Source of the DNA: a virus
Strand: one strand, 5' to 3'
IMG/VR virus record: IMGVR_UViG_3300021956_000062
Span: 1 to 28,752 of that record
DNA: 28,752 bases
A program made the position numbers and the translations under genes. Below are positions 20,301-28,750 of the stretch, one piece after another (position 1 is the first letter of the stretch; each line of letters opens with the position of its first letter). The notes beneath the pieces were generated by a model, which was given only the letters and a program-made list of their open reading frames with translations, searched no databases and was not told where the DNA came from.

Positions 20301-20732
20301 TTGTACGGCATCGGGGCCATCGGGCAACCAGTAATAGTCGTTATAATTTGCAAATTTATCAAAATCAAACAAGCCATCAAATGTGTAGCTTTCGTTGGCA
20401 AACAGTCTGCTGTGATCTTTGGTGTTGCCGCCCAACACATCAATTTGCTGAATCAAATCAATGTATGTACTAAACAAACTCACTGTGCCGGCCGCTTTGT
20501 CTTGTACCACAACAGTGGGTTCAAGTTGATAATTTTGTCTTGCTGTTGTAGGCTCAGTTACATAATTGTCTGTTGTTTTATATGTAGGCGCAAATTTACG
20601 TCCAATATACCCATTGACACGTCGTAGGTCGGCTTCTGCTGTTAACTGATCTAAAGTTGCATTTAAGAACTTTTTGTTAGCATCAGTTTGGAATATTGCT
20701 GGTAAAAATTTTAATGTATTAGTTGCGGCCAT
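8397..20732 (-). CDS. Giant multidomain virion/baseplate protein (4111 residues)
   Basis: A single uninterrupted frame. The N-terminus ([20 protein letters not shown]) and a Trp-rich core at about 1150-1800 ([35 protein letters not shown]) resemble large structural proteins of T4-like cyanophages, as does [20 protein letters not shown] near 3735-3755. Other parts: fibre-type beta modules ([33 protein letters not shown]); two CBM5/12-like motifs near 1770 and 3610; seven FG-GAP-type repeats from about 2190 to 2840; a GxGY...GGGGTGATA module near 3515-3575; and a [14 protein letters not shown] module near 3880. It follows gp6 by 5 bases, in the place of T4 gp7 or P2 I, so it probably extends the baseplate wedge and carries sugar-contacting surfaces. 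The Shine-Dalgarno sequence is weak (GGA, 11 bases). The gp7 link is positional only; no enzyme motif was found. Confidence 0.85.
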   Translation of the reverse strand: MAATNTLKFLPAIFQTDANKKFLNATLDQLTAEADLRRVNGYIGRKFAPTYKTTDNYVTEPTTARQNYQLEPTVVVQDKAAGTVSLFSTYIDLIQQIDVLGGNTKDHSRLFANESYTFDGLFDFDKFANYNDYYWLPDGPDAVQVYAGVVDKEQTYTVTRNLAANGYNFSGSGTGANPVITLARGGSYQFNVDQGTNGFWIQTEPGVSGTKALQSNISTRDIFGVDNNGTASGQVVFNVPKKDAQDVYSKMPQVASVDFVTNYTYNQVQNQMLSVLLATYPDVFDGVTTELNKKTLAFINPEQGDTFWETPGIWDHPLEGFDEKYYDAGEVVLPEDRRSLWTIELQPIEDNDFLVILVPDQVINANERIFVKSGVEYATNEYYFDRLGLYRLVPQVTATLDTLYYQDGSAEGLAGIIKIVDSEGYKIDVAADILGQKSYTSPNGVIFTNGLKIQFDETTTDEMYWNNEYYVEGVGKSISLVKAADLVTPEAYAVNGIGTPDYITINRDSVDHNGWSRSNRWFHVDVISATAAYNNTVALPDQTLRAQRPIIEFEGHLQLYNAGRVAKLPVDLLVNNGIITDAMNTVEGAYTGGATSVTISGITFTDGMRVVFADDTDSSVRNSIYLVQVIDTTGGTTSDRTLHLVLADDYAVAEGHCINVTQGNNAGLNFWYDGTSWNQGQLKTAVNQTPMFDVVDSNGISLSNVAYYPVSSFAGTPIFSYTVGSGTNDKVLGFPLSYRNFNSIGDIQFTNNFDADTVTYASGPSTVTVPINYNFFRQNIDLTNYNNRNIWKKNIEHTKQYQIFSYAYNGSTNYFPVDVLPETESAIPYTKVFVNNQLLKSSSYEYKLVGARQTVRVDYTLLSTGDKVDILIYSKTPSKTGYYEIPSSLDFNSKNAKFTSLTLGQIRNHVTSIKQNTKLAVDAGSVDYKGLRDIEYKGNGGNILQQSAPAMYSNIFLTDKNLNFVRGLDLAAREYSRFKNKFLELATKINEIDPKNIAGSVDTILKSINSIKNKTFPWYYSDMIPYGDNKNVINYTVINPFTKQYEITQVFNDTALSNRAVLVYLNGTQLIKGEDFIFPQDRSAIVINDSITLTAGDKIQIDEYYDTDGCFVPETPSKLGLYPKFMPSMFTDNSYINPVEVIQGHDGSITPVFGDIRDDLLLELEKRIYNNIKIDYETHIFDLYDHLPGKFRDTDYSLKEFNQILSSRFLRWVGDNQVDYSTNSYFESGNPWTWNYKKFKDRVDGEQLPGTWRAIFNYFFDTYRPNTHPWEMLGFGQKPTWWEDRYGAAPYTGSNTLLWEDLEAGYIHAGTRAGNDLRFARPGLSNIIPVDDYGDLLSPEKWATATFSSLKANASYSVGDQGPAEFAWRTSSFFPYALQFALALSKPGYYFGSLINIDRYYRNTTIDQLVNSETRQRITPTTVVINGDTTNGSAVRSAGYLNWVRDYVLNLGIDPNTTIRTYLDTVDIQLGYKVGGFTDTKFIEVLAEQGSPTNTNNSIIIPTENYNVRLNESTPIRKAVYSAVVVEKTENGYTVNGYNQNSPYFTVIPSLANNNYYIVQALKSRGIIYKDYQPVKLTVPYGYEFSTTQEVVDFLTGYGRYLVAQGFKFDKQDDNLGETRNWVLSAKEFLTWSQQGWNPGSIIVLSPVFDEITNVQPDGVISYIENSPGGTKILDQNSNFVKNTQFTEIRTDNKFTLKTIGGQTICLADLTVVQYEHAILFDNVTVFNDILYVPELGNRQFRLKLIGSKTGSWTGAFNPPGFVYNNDQVDEWQPGVDYLMGSIVQYKTRYYTALTNISASSTFSQDGQWRLISTTDIKTGLLPNFAYNATRLQQIYDVDNLPADSTFEGYGTSLIGFRKRPYLSEFGLDETSQVKFYQGFIKEKGTLNAITGLTNARANDLTSEIDIYEEWALRVGEYGATVSDQIVELELNEVVVTTNPAIVEFLDDGDPDSQVGVLGYHPVDLYKAPPGVSKNLFFNQDSTTTNINDVETAGYVNLTDVDVTLYSFDTFADLDSVLPKVGPGYYIWVAKNYINEWSVYRITETQTNVTNLTYDIDNLMTVNFSDYHNMSAGDVFAIKAFDERFNGFYQVYIVNGDRSVQVISRTTDLLAGEPSEPLIKGLKTIDGYGVFYKLQPARLTDLIEANGIIPLNGWEDGDKLWVDSATADSKWAVYEKTTAWNKAKLVTDESALSNARFGTTITSNKLANNFFVGMPAYSNSDGSTGTVRTFSRSGNNVTQTSRFDPRANTVGSYGASMSASDYTVAVGAPTSNSNQGYVYVYDLTTSTVQIIRSNVSPTSGDYFGNAVAISGDNDWLYVGVPGKNSAYVYHYESNVTSKSNTITYVTDTVSNTYTLNYTPYGNVAIEISDTYRNYVLDIDFSVSGNVVTFIRPPDDPYTKVSIVQRPFYKNTGKIIIPADVSSGDRFGEVIQTSDYGQELFVGAPGQNSNAGAVYVYRLFEQSFKSVLENSYTFAQTIGPLAKVYVDGALQSSSAYNTAGAILRFNTPLTLGQVVKIVSDQFELVQKITEPNQASGNLFGSQIAIDHINSSTVYISAPGTILSNGQVGAVYRYSETGKVLGSVIATSDPDYTIASIKNNGLTFNSNIGIYIDSYYVDLADALVSANVEYASVPAGTTGWDRVETPAGYAKPDVCASLINAAQIPMVTAAVASNGFITINSSKLTENSKLSIRSNGSNFLSLAGISVYELDQQIVHPAGSIGRGFASSVKYNPETETLLISSIGDDVYYLSELDTGTTTFDQSSTRIIDTIRSSGSVYVYEKLTDPNTGTTNTGTMSYVQHIKSTALKSGDQFGTSIDINKDLILIGAPGDDSIATNAGGVYAYTNLDYVSSWNVTRTQTDKVDLNNVNKMFVYDKTTQLILASLDYIDPAKGKILGIAEQDIDYKTALDPAVYNTGSATYNSGAGVSRVVNQSYHWNERQVGKIWWNLSTLRYIDYEQDDLVYRANNWGKLFPGSRIVVCEWTESDYPPVQYINNGGDGRPLFYDTYVTVSTVVSGNIVSKYYYWVIKKQNAAPGKRFSVSVLEDIIENPQLQGIPYAYVMKQNALALVNIEQYLSASDTVLHVDYQKLRNENSVHAEYELINENDPESTIPARIIDKLIDSLSGIDMMGQVVPDPTLTAVNQIGIDIRPRQTMVVNRAKAVENFVKYVNGVLIKYPIVYQYSLLGLANVDPIPPSTEYDKVVPAVEEVGYIDTTEIDEGYRVLVTSDSTNSGLWTIYRLDSNKEFQTYRIQYFNTGLYWDKVDWYASDYDPTGRLNYTVTAYKDIAALTLKAGEIIRVNYDDGGQFGIYRVKDDLTVERVGIENGTIQLKSTLYDLAAGQMGYDEDRFDTVRFDQTPSIEIRNILIALRDDIFINELGDEFNKLFFVLVNYILTEQVNVDWIFKTSFINVFHKLRELSQPPSFVLDNQEYYQQYIEEVKPYRTIVREYIVDYTGSDTVGSNVTDFDLPSLYSKTLAAYRTPSGERTIDSTLLNVTPEYQYWNKYHSFEVGSIEISNAGTGYLAGSNIAVTITGGGGTGATANATVWLGNGTIRSVTVTNPGSGYTSAPTVTINGTGINGLAAARLVNKTVRQVDSKLKFDRIAYDSNVQIWSSANSYVAGSIVAYNGQAYSPSANIGPSPNFNFDTFELLTGEQAGNANDRIIAYLASRKEMNLDLDTALGREVSATRTNKFYLTQYINGIEYPGVTVQGLKFDANVADQELLDTVIQSRYIDTGLGTRPEDINIDGGAYIDYYSSHAPEELLPGVVHESVDISVFTKEVYGNLVVNPDGAITAYREFLDIGGGHDYLRISGLATAYLVGDLSITATSITVNDSTLLPVPDLVRAIPGELFIGGEKITYWNNDTATNTLTNIRRGVAGTANQFHESGSVVYDASALQRIPDLNARTALISSNSSFSSNSTINYWRSNSSSSTFTTVDNVTYKLTLTGNITANCGDYITQLYSGANAVVRGNVTSAKSVAVTFITGNVTTANANCILYVNGVSSAVAPNAISILGSVNAQGNVTITAPSINGITTNVEIYQDTTAWYDYAALLLGVPGTTGLQNSSTNAAVFLGLGATALVTDITSYYCTEDDPPSVNTIMITENSQILTQE

Positions 20733-20737
20733 TTAAT

Positions 20738-23700
20738 TTATATTCCGAGTTGTGCATTAGCTGTTGACGTTTGATTTAAGTGGTTAGCTGTAATTGATGC
20801 AATTACCTCAACGTTGTTTACTGTAGCCGCGCTGGTAATAATTTCATTATGATCTGCGTTTACTTGATACATTGCACCAAATTGGATTCTAGGATCCGCT
20901 GGAACTATGATGATACTGGCCACCAACGGAGTCAAGGCTTGGTGCAAGTATGCACTAAGCTCGGAGAAATAAAATGTTTCGCCAAAGTCCCAGTTATCGA
21001 TGTCAAAATAACTGTTAATGGCCGCGACCACCGCGCTCTTGATTTCACTTTCGCTGGTAACCAAGTTAGGGTTAGCCACTACTTTAAATTTAGCTTGTAA
21101 ACTGGTGTCTGCCTTGTCACCAAACAATGGTTTAAACTTAGCTGGGTTATAGACAATGGTATCACTCAATGCTTTGTAGTTGTTTAGTATACTGTAAGAA
21201 CTAGACAATTCTTCATTGGTTGGCGCAGTAGGTTCTGCTACTTTACCTGATGTGTCACGTATCCATGCCTGGTATCCAGTTGAATAGTCTTTGGTCAAAA
21301 TATACAAGTCCATGATGTTATTTGGACTTGGATCGATGCGACGGTTATTTGGGCTAACGTGCTGATATTGGAAGCTCAAACTTTGACGACCAGCATAAGC
21401 AATATAGCTGGTTAACGGATCGCTGATTACTGTTGGGTTTGTGCTAACTAGGCTATAAAATAGTCCAGGTCCAGCCGCATAGAATATTTGTCCCGGTACA
21501 TATGAGTCGCCGTGCAGTTTAATATCAGCTAGTGTTAGATAATCAGTTACAACTTCACTGCGATCAACAGGTATGGTGTTTACAAACGCATTATTGTTTG
21601 CATCAACTTCTTGCTTAAAGAATACCAATTTGTTTGTGGCGTTTACTTCAGGATTTACAACGGTGTCAAACAGGTCTGGGTCATCAGGTACTCCGTCGTT
21701 GTTACTGTCAGGGAAAGTAACTAATACACGAGTAGGATCTCGATAGCCATCACTGGACACAATATTTTCATATATTTGCCATACAATATTTTGACCTATT
21801 GCATTTGAGCTATCTGGTGCTTGATTAATCTTTAGCACAGAAATTTGGTCACGAAGTGTTCTTGCTAATTTACTGTCGTATACTTTAATGTTTGTGTCGT
21901 AATAGAACGTTGTTTCGGCTACACTTTCAAATACATAACTTAGGCCGCGACTTGTTACTGTAAATTGGTTATTGTTATAAATGACTTTAATTAACCAGCT
22001 GGCATCTAATGCACGACCTGTGGCATCACCGGCATTTTCTAAACTAAATGTTGCAGAATTGCTGATGTTAGTTGATGTGATAATTCTAAATGTGGCCGTA
22101 ACCAGATCGTATCTAATAGCAAAACTCTGATACGATCTAATTAACGAAGCCAATCGTGTTGGAGTAACTTCATCAGAGTACAAGCCCGACTTGGTATCTA
22201 CTGCAAAATCTGTAGCCTGTGTGGGGATAACTTTGCTGGCAATAGCCCCGTCGGGGATATGTTGATTTAATGTTATTTGTCGTGTTGTGGTATTGACTGC
22301 CATCACTGCGGCATAGATATAATTTTTCTCGCCTTGGTACTGTGCAGTTCCTGCCTTGATTGTATTTTGTGCAGAAAAGAAATATCCGCTAGGTGCAACA
22401 AATTTAATCATTGCACCTAAATTAATCATATTTCTATGTGACGTTAACGAAGCCAAACCGGTACCAATCGACAACGCTGTACCTACAGAAGTGGTAGTTG
22501 CTGGAGTAGACGCTTCCAGTTGCCCTGTGCTGGCATTTGTGACATTAGTTCGGCTGTTCCAATAAATTGGGCCGCCGGCATCCGTAGTTAAATCATAGCG
22601 AGGAGTCGTATTATATCTAAAATGTGTGAACTTCTCTTGACTTAAAATTGGTCTGATGCTGTCATATATAATTTCATTGACATCGCCGATGGTTTCAAAT
22701 GTGAAATTAAATGCATCATTTGAATTAGTATCTCGATATAGGTAACCGTCGTCACAGAAAATATTTGTGCTAGAATACTTGCCTGTTACATCCAAGACGT
22801 CTAGGAAGCGGCTTACACCACTGCTGGTACGATTTACTGCTTTAACCTTAACAACAGAATTAAACAAACTAAAAGGAAGAATGTTATAATCCTCACCGGT
22901 AATCATACGATTTTGTGTATAGTATTGCTGTGGGGCATTGGCACGTACATCTGCTAAACTTTCAGCGGCCGATGAGTTAGTTACTGTATATTGCAAACTA
23001 ACTGTTAATGTCATGGTTTCAATGCGACCTGTGCGGCTAACGTAGGCAATAGGAATGTTTATTTTTGACAACTCGTTAGGTGTTATCTTATAATTCAATC
23101 CGTTACTCTGACGATAGTAGAATGTAAAGTTGCCTTGTGGTACATTAGCGAACACCCCATCACCAAATATTAAATCAACTTGGTCGTTGGCACGAGTATT
23201 GATTTGGTAAATGTAACGGTTGGCTGTTTGACTGTAAGCAACGTTTGTACCTGCTACAGCCGGAACTTGAGTCCAGAACTGATTAGCCACCCCTTGAGCG
23301 TTTGTACCATACAACCAAGTGTCTGAATTATTGATGTTACTGAAGTTGATGTTTACAGTACGATTTGGAATGTTTTCACTTAGGCTAAAATCAATTTTGT
23401 TCAAAGAACCTTGTTTAAAGAAAACAAAGAAACCTGTGTTGTTGCTGTTGTTACCTAGATTGTCGTTTTGGTAAAGAATATTAAAGATTGAGCGTGGAAC
23501 CGGCGTTGGCTCGTAAATGTAATCTTTGTTTGTGGTTGTGGCACTGACTGCTTCAAACGCCATGGTGCGGTTTTCGATTGTGGCGTTGAAACTGTAAACA
23601 GGAGTTTGTCCTGGCACAATACTGATGCTGTAAGTATCAGTTTTAATATTATTAATTGTGGTGCTACTAGCGGGTTTTCCAATAACTTGACTGTTAACTA

Positions 23701-24190
23701 GCCCAGCATTTAGTATGGCGGTCATTTGCTCATACCAATTTTCGTTGGCGCTATCATTCCAATTAATAACTAAGTTGGTTAGGTCTGTGCCGTTGCTGTC
23801 AAATATTTGTTCAGTTGTACTAACGCTGTCAACTTTAAGAACACCCTGAGCGGCTACATTTCGTTTTGGGCTATAGCCCACTAAACGGCTTAATTTAAAA
23901 ACGCTGTCTTGGCGCTGTGCTGTGTCAATAAAGTTTTCGCGAGCATTTAAGTCTGCGCGAAATGCTAGACTTTGCCCCATAAAAGCAATAAGGTCAATTA
24001 GGGCAATATATTCACTGCTGTCTGTAAAATCATTAAAATCTTCGGGGTAAGTAGTACGCAAGTAATCAATCATAGTCTTGCGTAGGGTTTCAAAATCGTA
24101 GCTGGTAAAGTCAGCCGATTGGAAAGTCTGATAGATCTTGGTCCAGTCTTGTTGGACTAAAAGATTAGTTTGACGAGTAGTTAAAGCCAT
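20738..24190 (-). CDS. 6: Baseplate wedge protein, T4 gp6 / P2 J-like
   Basis: An 1150-residue wedge protein that would form the ring joining wedges around the hub. The N-terminal 120 residues carry the family signature: TSYDFETLRKTMIDYLRTTY, DFTDSSEYIALIDLIAFMGQ, then LAFRADLNARENFIDTAQRQ and RLVGYSPKRN. The middle is beta-rich and includes YRQSNGLNYKITPNELSKI and NRMITGEDYNILPF. An acidic DSNNDGVPDDPD loop at about 828-840 resembles a calcium-binding turn. The C-terminal part (SEIKSAVVAAINSYFDIDNW, FGETFYFSELSAYLHQALTP) is the usual end of J-type proteins. It is much longer than T4 gp6 (660 residues), as in other environmental T4-like phages. AAGG lies 7 bases before the ATG. The gene follows the gp25-like gene by 47 bases, a gap with a late-promoter-like element. 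Confidence 0.93.
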   Translation of the reverse strand: MALTTRQTNLLVQQDWTKIYQTFQSADFTSYDFETLRKTMIDYLRTTYPEDFNDFTDSSEYIALIDLIAFMGQSLAFRADLNARENFIDTAQRQDSVFKLSRLVGYSPKRNVAAQGVLKVDSVSTTEQIFDSNGTDLTNLVINWNDSANENWYEQMTAILNAGLVNSQVIGKPASSTTINNIKTDTYSISIVPGQTPVYSFNATIENRTMAFEAVSATTTNKDYIYEPTPVPRSIFNILYQNDNLGNNSNNTGFFVFFKQGSLNKIDFSLSENIPNRTVNINFSNINNSDTWLYGTNAQGVANQFWTQVPAVAGTNVAYSQTANRYIYQINTRANDQVDLIFGDGVFANVPQGNFTFYYRQSNGLNYKITPNELSKINIPIAYVSRTGRIETMTLTVSLQYTVTNSSAAESLADVRANAPQQYYTQNRMITGEDYNILPFSLFNSVVKVKAVNRTSSGVSRFLDVLDVTGKYSSTNIFCDDGYLYRDTNSNDAFNFTFETIGDVNEIIYDSIRPILSQEKFTHFRYNTTPRYDLTTDAGGPIYWNSRTNVTNASTGQLEASTPATTTSVGTALSIGTGLASLTSHRNMINLGAMIKFVAPSGYFFSAQNTIKAGTAQYQGEKNYIYAAVMAVNTTTRQITLNQHIPDGAIASKVIPTQATDFAVDTKSGLYSDEVTPTRLASLIRSYQSFAIRYDLVTATFRIITSTNISNSATFSLENAGDATGRALDASWLIKVIYNNNQFTVTSRGLSYVFESVAETTFYYDTNIKVYDSKLARTLRDQISVLKINQAPDSSNAIGQNIVWQIYENIVSSDGYRDPTRVLVTFPDSNNDGVPDDPDLFDTVVNPEVNATNKLVFFKQEVDANNNAFVNTIPVDRSEVVTDYLTLADIKLHGDSYVPGQIFYAAGPGLFYSLVSTNPTVISDPLTSYIAYAGRQSLSFQYQHVSPNNRRIDPSPNNIMDLYILTKDYSTGYQAWIRDTSGKVAEPTAPTNEELSSSYSILNNYKALSDTIVYNPAKFKPLFGDKADTSLQAKFKVVANPNLVTSESEIKSAVVAAINSYFDIDNWDFGETFYFSELSAYLHQALTPLVASIIIVPADPRIQFGAMYQVNADHNEIITSAATVNNVEVIASITANHLNQTSTANAQLGI

Positions 24191-24208
24191 AGATATACCT
24201 TGTTTTAG

Positions 24209-24216
24209 TATTTATT
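24209..24216 (-). promoter_or_regulatory. Late-promoter-like element before gp6
   Basis: AATAAATA on the minus strand, an exact match to the NATAAATA form described for cyanophage late promoters and one base from T4 TATAAATA. It lies in the longest gap of the window (47 bases), 18 bases before the gp6 ATG, with AAGG between. The leader would be short. No -35 element is expected for this class. Confidence 0.4.
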
Positions 24217-24237
24217 CATATACAAAAACGGCTTATA

Positions 24238-24612
24238 TTAAGCGTAGGTAAGTTTTTGACTTTGGTTATTGAAATTCATCAGCAACACATCGCTTTGATT
24301 GTTGTTTATGTATGTCAAGTCTATGATCACTTGCAGGCCGTGTTCTAGCTCGTTTACGGTAACATTATTGACATTGACACGCGGATCGTAGTTAATAATT
24401 TGCGTAATATCTGTAACGATAGCTTCTTTAGTGTCATTGGTCAAGGGCTCAAACAACATACTCCAAATGATTGTGCCAAACGCAGGGTTCATTAGCTTTT
24501 CGCCTTTGCGTATGTTGAAATGGTTAATCAAGTCTTGTTTAATTAGAGCCGCATCGGTGGCTCTAAACTTTTTAGACTGCCCTTGTGTGCTGAATCCGCG
24601 ATATATTGCCAT
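24238..24612 (-). CDS. 25: Baseplate wedge / sheath initiator, gp25-like (P2 W-like)
   Basis: A 124-residue protein of the gp25/GPW family, which sits in the inner baseplate beside gp6 and templates the first ring of the contractile sheath. The core motif is clear: DLINHFNIRKGEKLMNPAFG followed by TIIWSMLFEPLTND, with the conserved Phe-Gly and Glu-Pro positions. The C-terminal half (NYDPRVNVNNVTVNELEHGL and a VIIDLTY strand) is the usual beta end. Length is close to the family norm (T4 gp25 is 132 residues). Only a poor purine stretch (AAGAAAG) lies upstream, but MAIYRGFST is a typical start. It lies between the spike and gp6, the same order as V-W-J in phage P2. Confidence 0.94.
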   Translation of the reverse strand: MAIYRGFSTQGQSKKFRATDAALIKQDLINHFNIRKGEKLMNPAFGTIIWSMLFEPLTNDTKEAIVTDITQIINYDPRVNVNNVTVNELEHGLQVIIDLTYINNNQSDVLLMNFNNQSQKLTYA

Positions 24613-24617
24613 ATTAG

Positions 24618-24625
24618 TATTTACA
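24618..24625 (-). promoter_or_regulatory. Degenerate late-promoter-like element before the gp25-like gene
   Basis: TGTAAATA on the minus strand, one mismatch to NATAAATA, in the 18-base gap between spike and gp25-like genes. It continues into TAAATACTAA, which also occurs after the element before gp6. It is very close to the ATG (5 bases), which argues against a promoter. Confidence 0.15.
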
Positions 24626-24630
24626 CTTTC

Positions 24631-27600
24631 TTAGATTGACTGTATCAGCGGATTCTTTAGCAATTCTGCCGCAGGCTTGTTGGGTTGTACATGTGGTGGA
24701 TCGCCTTTAGGATCAAATCGCCATAATCCGTATTTGGCCAGTAATCCCATTTGTTCCAATTCGCCGGCTTGTGCTGGCGCAATATCCATAGCGCACCCGT
24801 GTCCGTGAATACCAACTTTAGGGACAGGTCTACTCAGTGATCCGTACGGTGGTACATTCACTGTGGGTCTATCTGGCATGTGGCCACCGGCTTTTACCCA
24901 AGCATCATAAATTGCCTGCTGTTCGCTTGCAGTACGCACAGTACTAGATACTGTGACTTTCTTGCCAGTTTTTTGTTTGTAGTCTTGTGCCATTTGCAAT
25001 ATTGTATCTTTGAATGTAGACAATGCAACATCAAAGTGAGCTCTGTCGCCCGAACGAGCTGTAAAGATTAGTACATCATCGGGCTTAATATTAACAGTAA
25101 CTGGAGGTACAGTAGCCGCACCTGTCGGCGGGGTTGATGTGCTGGCTGTTGCAATCCTAACAGGAACACCTGTTGATGCTGGTTGTACTTGGCTTAGAAT
25201 ATCAATGGCGTAACGTCCACGATTATACACGTCGTGCGGAGTAGCTCCGGTTTTATCTTTACCTATATTCGCATGACGCCACTGTTTGGCATATGATACC
25301 ATAGCATTAACATCACTACCAAACAGTTGTGTTTCATCTCTAAAGAAATAAGCGGCATAAACCATGCCACCAGCAACACAAATACTGTCGTCAAAGGTAA
25401 TGCCGCGACTGTTAAACAATCTGCTCCAAGCATCTTTAATAAAACTTACCATGCAGAAATCTTGTGCTGTTTCTGTTTTTAAGAAGTCAGACAAGCTGTT
25501 GACTTCGTCTTTGCCAGTCCAAGCACCTTTTTGATTAATTGCATCTAGCTTGTATTTGTTTAGATAATCAGATTTGATATAGCCGTACTCTTTTAATAAA
25601 ATGGCATTTATTGCATATTTGCCAACTCTATCTGCTGTTTTATAGCCTATGTCGCCGCCACTTTCTGCAAAGCCTATTTCAACAGCCAGTGCTTTTTGTT
25701 GTTTGGCAGTTAGACCGGGTATACTGTTTTTCTCGCCAGGAGTACCTTTACCTATTAAGTCACCTTGGACTTGCAGTTGGCTTGTTGCCATTTTTTCAAT
25801 TGGTGCTTTTTTAGTGACTTCTTTACCAAGAGTGGATTGTAACCCCGAGTCGTCGTTCTCGTATCCGCTTTGTACAGGGTTGCCTGAACCGTCAGTGATA
25901 GTGGCTCCCGATCCCGACTTAATAGTATTATCATTTTTGCGTAGCCAAGCCCATTGTTCTTTAAGTTTTTTCTTGCAATCTACTGCTTTAGCGTGTGCTG
26001 TATTTGTGCCTTGTCCATCATATCTACCACGTCCAAGTGTAGGATCTTCAACCGATGCCCAACAGGCCGCTGTAGCAACCTGGGCTTGCAATAATGCGGC
26101 CTCATCATTTTGATCAGACCCATTTAAGTACTTGTCAATTGATGGTCTTGCTGATTTACACAAGAAGTTAACGAATAAGTAGTCTTGGAATTCTGCGGTA
26201 AATTTCTGTGAACCGGAGATATTTAATTTTTTCACTGCGGCAGTAAGTGTAATTGGAATAAGTTGGTATCTGCCAACAGCAAACAATCGTTTGTAAGGAT
26301 CGGGTTCGTTGGATGCTTGCTTAGATAAGATCTGATCTATAGTCATGTTCACTAGATCTATTTTTTCACCGCCCACTGTGCCTGTTCCCTTAGGAGGACT
26401 AGAACCTCTATTAAACGCATTATAACCTGCACTACCCGACTCAAATCCAGCAATCCAGTCGCCGAACGGTCCGGCACCTGCGGGGCTAGTTGAATTAGGT
26501 TTATTAGCAGGTGGTGCCACATCTGTACATATACCAGCAGTTGGTGCAACTTGAACATCTAGTGTAGGAATAGTTGTACTGCCATCGCTACCTGGTATTG
26601 GCATTTGCACTATAGGAATAGGGTCTGTGTTTCTAGGCCAAGGTTCATGGTCTGGAGCAACCGTAACAATACTTTCTAAATGATCCGGTGTGTTGGCCGC
26701 ATTGCTTTGATATAATTGTGTTGCTGTTTTTGTAGTCTTTGGCAGTTGATTTAGTTGTAGGAATCCGGGGTCGTTTACTTCAGCTACAGCACCATCGTTT
26801 AGTCTAATAAAATTGTTCCCAACTAATCGCAACTCGGTTTTGCTGGCTATCCCTAGGCCGCCTCTTGCTGTCATAGATAGAGAGCCAATTGAACCAATGT
26901 CGATTTTACCGCTAAAAGCTCGTAGACTATCAGCCGCACGTAGAGTCATTGTTGCGGATTCTAGTCCCAACTTAGATGTTGCTCTAATACGTACTTCGTC
27001 GCCTTGTATGTTAACATTTTGTTGGCTGTGTAGATTTAAATCACCGTCGGTGCGTACATTAAATCCCTTGTTAGCGTACATGTGAATTTGTCCGCTGTTT
27101 CCAAATTCCATCCATGCTGTACCGGTGTTATTGGCAATGTATAATACCTGTTCGCTGTCGTTCATTAAAATTTGGTGGCCACCGGCTGTACGCAGTCTTA
27201 TCAATTGGTCTACGCCGGCATCATCACCGTCGTCCATTACAAATTGATGGCCACCGACACGATATTTAGGCGTTGTTCGATTTCCAGTCACCGGGGTTCT
27301 ACCGGGTGTGCTAATACCAAACACAGAGCTAGGGGCATCTCGCATACTGCTACTGCTGACTGCACCACGCACTCTATCTGTGTCAAGTCCTTGATTGATT
27401 ATAATTTCTGCTTGTGGTTCGTGTATTGGCAGTTTATTAGTTAAAAAAGTTGCCCCCATGTTGGCTTTAACGTTTTCGTTAAATTCAGCCGACGGCAGGA
27501 ATGTGGGTTCAGCTCTATCTAGTGCGGCTTTTACTAAGTTGCTTGTTGCGCTGGCTTTATCAACGTTGTCGCTGTATCTACCTAACCCAGGCACCATGCC

Positions 27601-27990
27601 GTGACTCATGTTTGTTGATGTTACACAAGCAAACCAATAACCGCGGCCTGCTTCTCCGTTAACAAAACAACACAATACCGTATTACCAACGTCAGGGGGT
27701 ACCATCCACATACCATATGTGCTTTCTGTGCCGGCCACTGTATTGTATTGTGCTTTTTCAGTCTGAGTAGTATGCCCATAATACGGACTGGCGTAGTTGA
27801 CCCAGCGCCAATTGTTTGGGTCATTTTCGTTACCACCCATGTCGGCTATCCACACTCGTAGACGACCCAATCGCAGTGGATCTACATTTAACTTAACAAT
27901 GCCAGAGTATATACCTTTATCAAACTTTATACCCGGTGCAGAGTCTTGGTTATAACTACTTGGTACTTTACGGCCTAATCTTAAATCCAT
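24631..27990 (-). CDS. 5: Central spike (gp5/VgrG-like) with two lytic-transglycosylase-like domains and an M15 peptidase
   Basis: A 1119-residue spike that would puncture the envelope and degrade peptidoglycan. Residues about 25-125 are the OB-like gp5/gpV start (GIYSGIVKLNVDPLRLGRLR). Residues 245-400 show short alternating beta repeats (GGHQFVMDD, GGHQILMND, DLNLHSQQNVNIQGDEVRIR) of a VgrG-like needle. After a Pro/Thr linker comes a first muramidase-like domain (WIAGFESGSAGYNAFNRG, Glu517; AVGRYQLIP, 571-579), then a second (GFAESGGDIGY, Glu776; GKYAINAILL; AWTGKDEVNSLSDFL). The end (about 965-1110) is an M15-type zinc peptidase with HGHGCAMD (His1062, Asp1069) and DPPH (Asp1097, His1100), spacing as in T5 L-Ala-D-Glu endolysin. 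Enzymes lie after the needle, unlike T4 gp5. GAGG lies 8 bases before the ATG, over the upstream stop. Domain calls are firm for OB, needle and M15, less so for the glycan lyases. Confidence 0.9.
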   Translation of the reverse strand: MDLRLGRKVPSSYNQDSAPGIKFDKGIYSGIVKLNVDPLRLGRLRVWIADMGGNENDPNNWRWVNYASPYYGHTTQTEKAQYNTVAGTESTYGMWMVPPDVGNTVLCCFVNGEAGRGYWFACVTSTNMSHGMVPGLGRYSDNVDKASATSNLVKAALDRAEPTFLPSAEFNENVKANMGATFLTNKLPIHEPQAEIIINQGLDTDRVRGAVSSSSMRDAPSSVFGISTPGRTPVTGNRTTPKYRVGGHQFVMDDGDDAGVDQLIRLRTAGGHQILMNDSEQVLYIANNTGTAWMEFGNSGQIHMYANKGFNVRTDGDLNLHSQQNVNIQGDEVRIRATSKLGLESATMTLRAADSLRAFSGKIDIGSIGSLSMTARGGLGIASKTELRLVGNNFIRLNDGAVAEVNDPGFLQLNQLPKTTKTATQLYQSNAANTPDHLESIVTVAPDHEPWPRNTDPIPIVQMPIPGSDGSTTIPTLDVQVAPTAGICTDVAPPANKPNSTSPAGAGPFGDWIAGFESGSAGYNAFNRGSSPPKGTGTVGGEKIDLVNMTIDQILSKQASNEPDPYKRLFAVGRYQLIPITLTAAVKKLNISGSQKFTAEFQDYLFVNFLCKSARPSIDKYLNGSDQNDEAALLQAQVATAACWASVEDPTLGRGRYDGQGTNTAHAKAVDCKKKLKEQWAWLRKNDNTIKSGSGATITDGSGNPVQSGYENDDSGLQSTLGKEVTKKAPIEKMATSQLQVQGDLIGKGTPGEKNSIPGLTAKQQKALAVEIGFAESGGDIGYKTADRVGKYAINAILLKEYGYIKSDYLNKYKLDAINQKGAWTGKDEVNSLSDFLKTETAQDFCMVSFIKDAWSRLFNSRGITFDDSICVAGGMVYAAYFFRDETQLFGSDVNAMVSYAKQWRHANIGKDKTGATPHDVYNRGRYAIDILSQVQPASTGVPVRIATASTSTPPTGAATVPPVTVNIKPDDVLIFTARSGDRAHFDVALSTFKDTILQMAQDYKQKTGKKVTVSSTVRTASEQQAIYDAWVKAGGHMPDRPTVNVPPYGSLSRPVPKVGIHGHGCAMDIAPAQAGELEQMGLLAKYGLWRFDPKGDPPHVQPNKPAAELLKNPLIQSI

Positions 27991-28000
27991 TTAAATATCC

Positions 28001-28750
28001 TCATGCAAATAGCGTCGGTGGGGTAAACGTTTTATTTGTATCAACAAATTCGTCGTCATCATTGACAATGTCGGATTCTGGATCCGTTGACTCAGTGTCC
28101 TCAAAGTCATCAATGTCCACTTCATCGGCTTCCTCGTCGATTGTGTGCAGATCTTCGTATTCAGGATCTTCGTCGGGTTCATCTGTTTCTTCAGTCTCGT
28201 CCGGCTCTTCTTCCTCGTCATCATTGAGTGGTATTAACTCCTCGTCGTCTCCTTCTGCATCTACGTCTGTGGGATTGAAATCATCTTCCTCTGCATCGGT
28301 TCCGTCGGCTGGTTCTCTTGCGTCGGGGCTGGCATTGCTGTCCTTGGCCTTCATCGATTCATTATCTTTTCTATCCTTACCTTTATCAGCATCTTTGGTT
28401 GCGTTGTTTACTGCATCTGGCATACGTATTAAATCAACAACTTGCTCAAATTTTCCAGCTTGAAACACGTTATCTACAGTTAACATTCTGTATATGCCTG
28501 AAAACACACTATTGGCTTCGTACTTAGGATCAGTGGAGGGTGTTCCCTTGGTATCGTCCATATCTAGTATAGTGCGGAATTCTACTTTAGCCATTACTTC
28601 GCCATTGTCCATTGGTACGCTACCATTGTCTTTCATTATACCTAATGTGTTAATCTGTGTTTCGTATCCACCTTGACTGGGATTTGTATATATGTCATCC
28701 TGCTTGATTAATTCTGGGTCACCAACAATCTTTAACTTCAAGTTGAGCAT
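28001..28750 (-). CDS. Probable baseplate hub-type protein, C-terminal part, with acidic tail (partial)
   Basis: 249 residues can be read from the first ATG, but the frame is open to the window edge and no ribosome site can be seen. The start (LNLKLKIVGDPELIKQDDIY) looks like the inside of a beta domain, so this is probably the C-terminal part of a longer protein. Residues 1-110 include VFSGIYRMLTVDNVFQAGKF and VVDLIRMP, a pattern like the end of hub proteins of the gp27/GPD/Mu gp44 kind, which bind the spike. From about 115 the chain is highly charged and from about 145 to 240 mostly Asp/Glu, with almost no hydrophobics, hence disordered. It ends FTPPTLFA. Its place just before the spike matches the Mu order hub, spike, gp25-like. 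The hub call is inferred. Confidence 0.6.
   Translation of the reverse strand: MLNLKLKIVGDPELIKQDDIYTNPSQGGYETQINTLGIMKDNGSVPMDNGEVMAKVEFRTILDMDDTKGTPSTDPKYEANSVFSGIYRMLTVDNVFQAGKFEQVVDLIRMPDAVNNATKDADKGKDRKDNESMKAKDSNASPDAREPADGTDAEEDDFNPTDVDAEGDDEELIPLNDDEEEEPDETEETDEPDEDPEYEDLHTIDEEADEVDIDDFEDTESTDPESDIVNDDDEFVDTNKTFTPPTLFA

Noticed and set aside
20271-20627. 118-residue plus-strand reading frame
   Set aside because: It is antisense to the conserved N-terminal part of the giant gene and has no features of its own.
24191-24237. Terminator in the gap before gp6
   Set aside because: No stem-loop followed by a T run can be drawn on the coding strand.
25649-26113. 154-residue plus-strand reading frame
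   Set aside because: It lies wholly inside the spike gene, whose frame shows clear domains. Its composition is unlike a protein family and no start signal is visible.
27936-28463. Ser-rich 175-residue plus-strand reading frame
   Set aside because: It is the antisense of the Asp/Glu-rich tail (GAY and GAR codons read as TCN). It has no ribosome site and runs against the single direction of the module.
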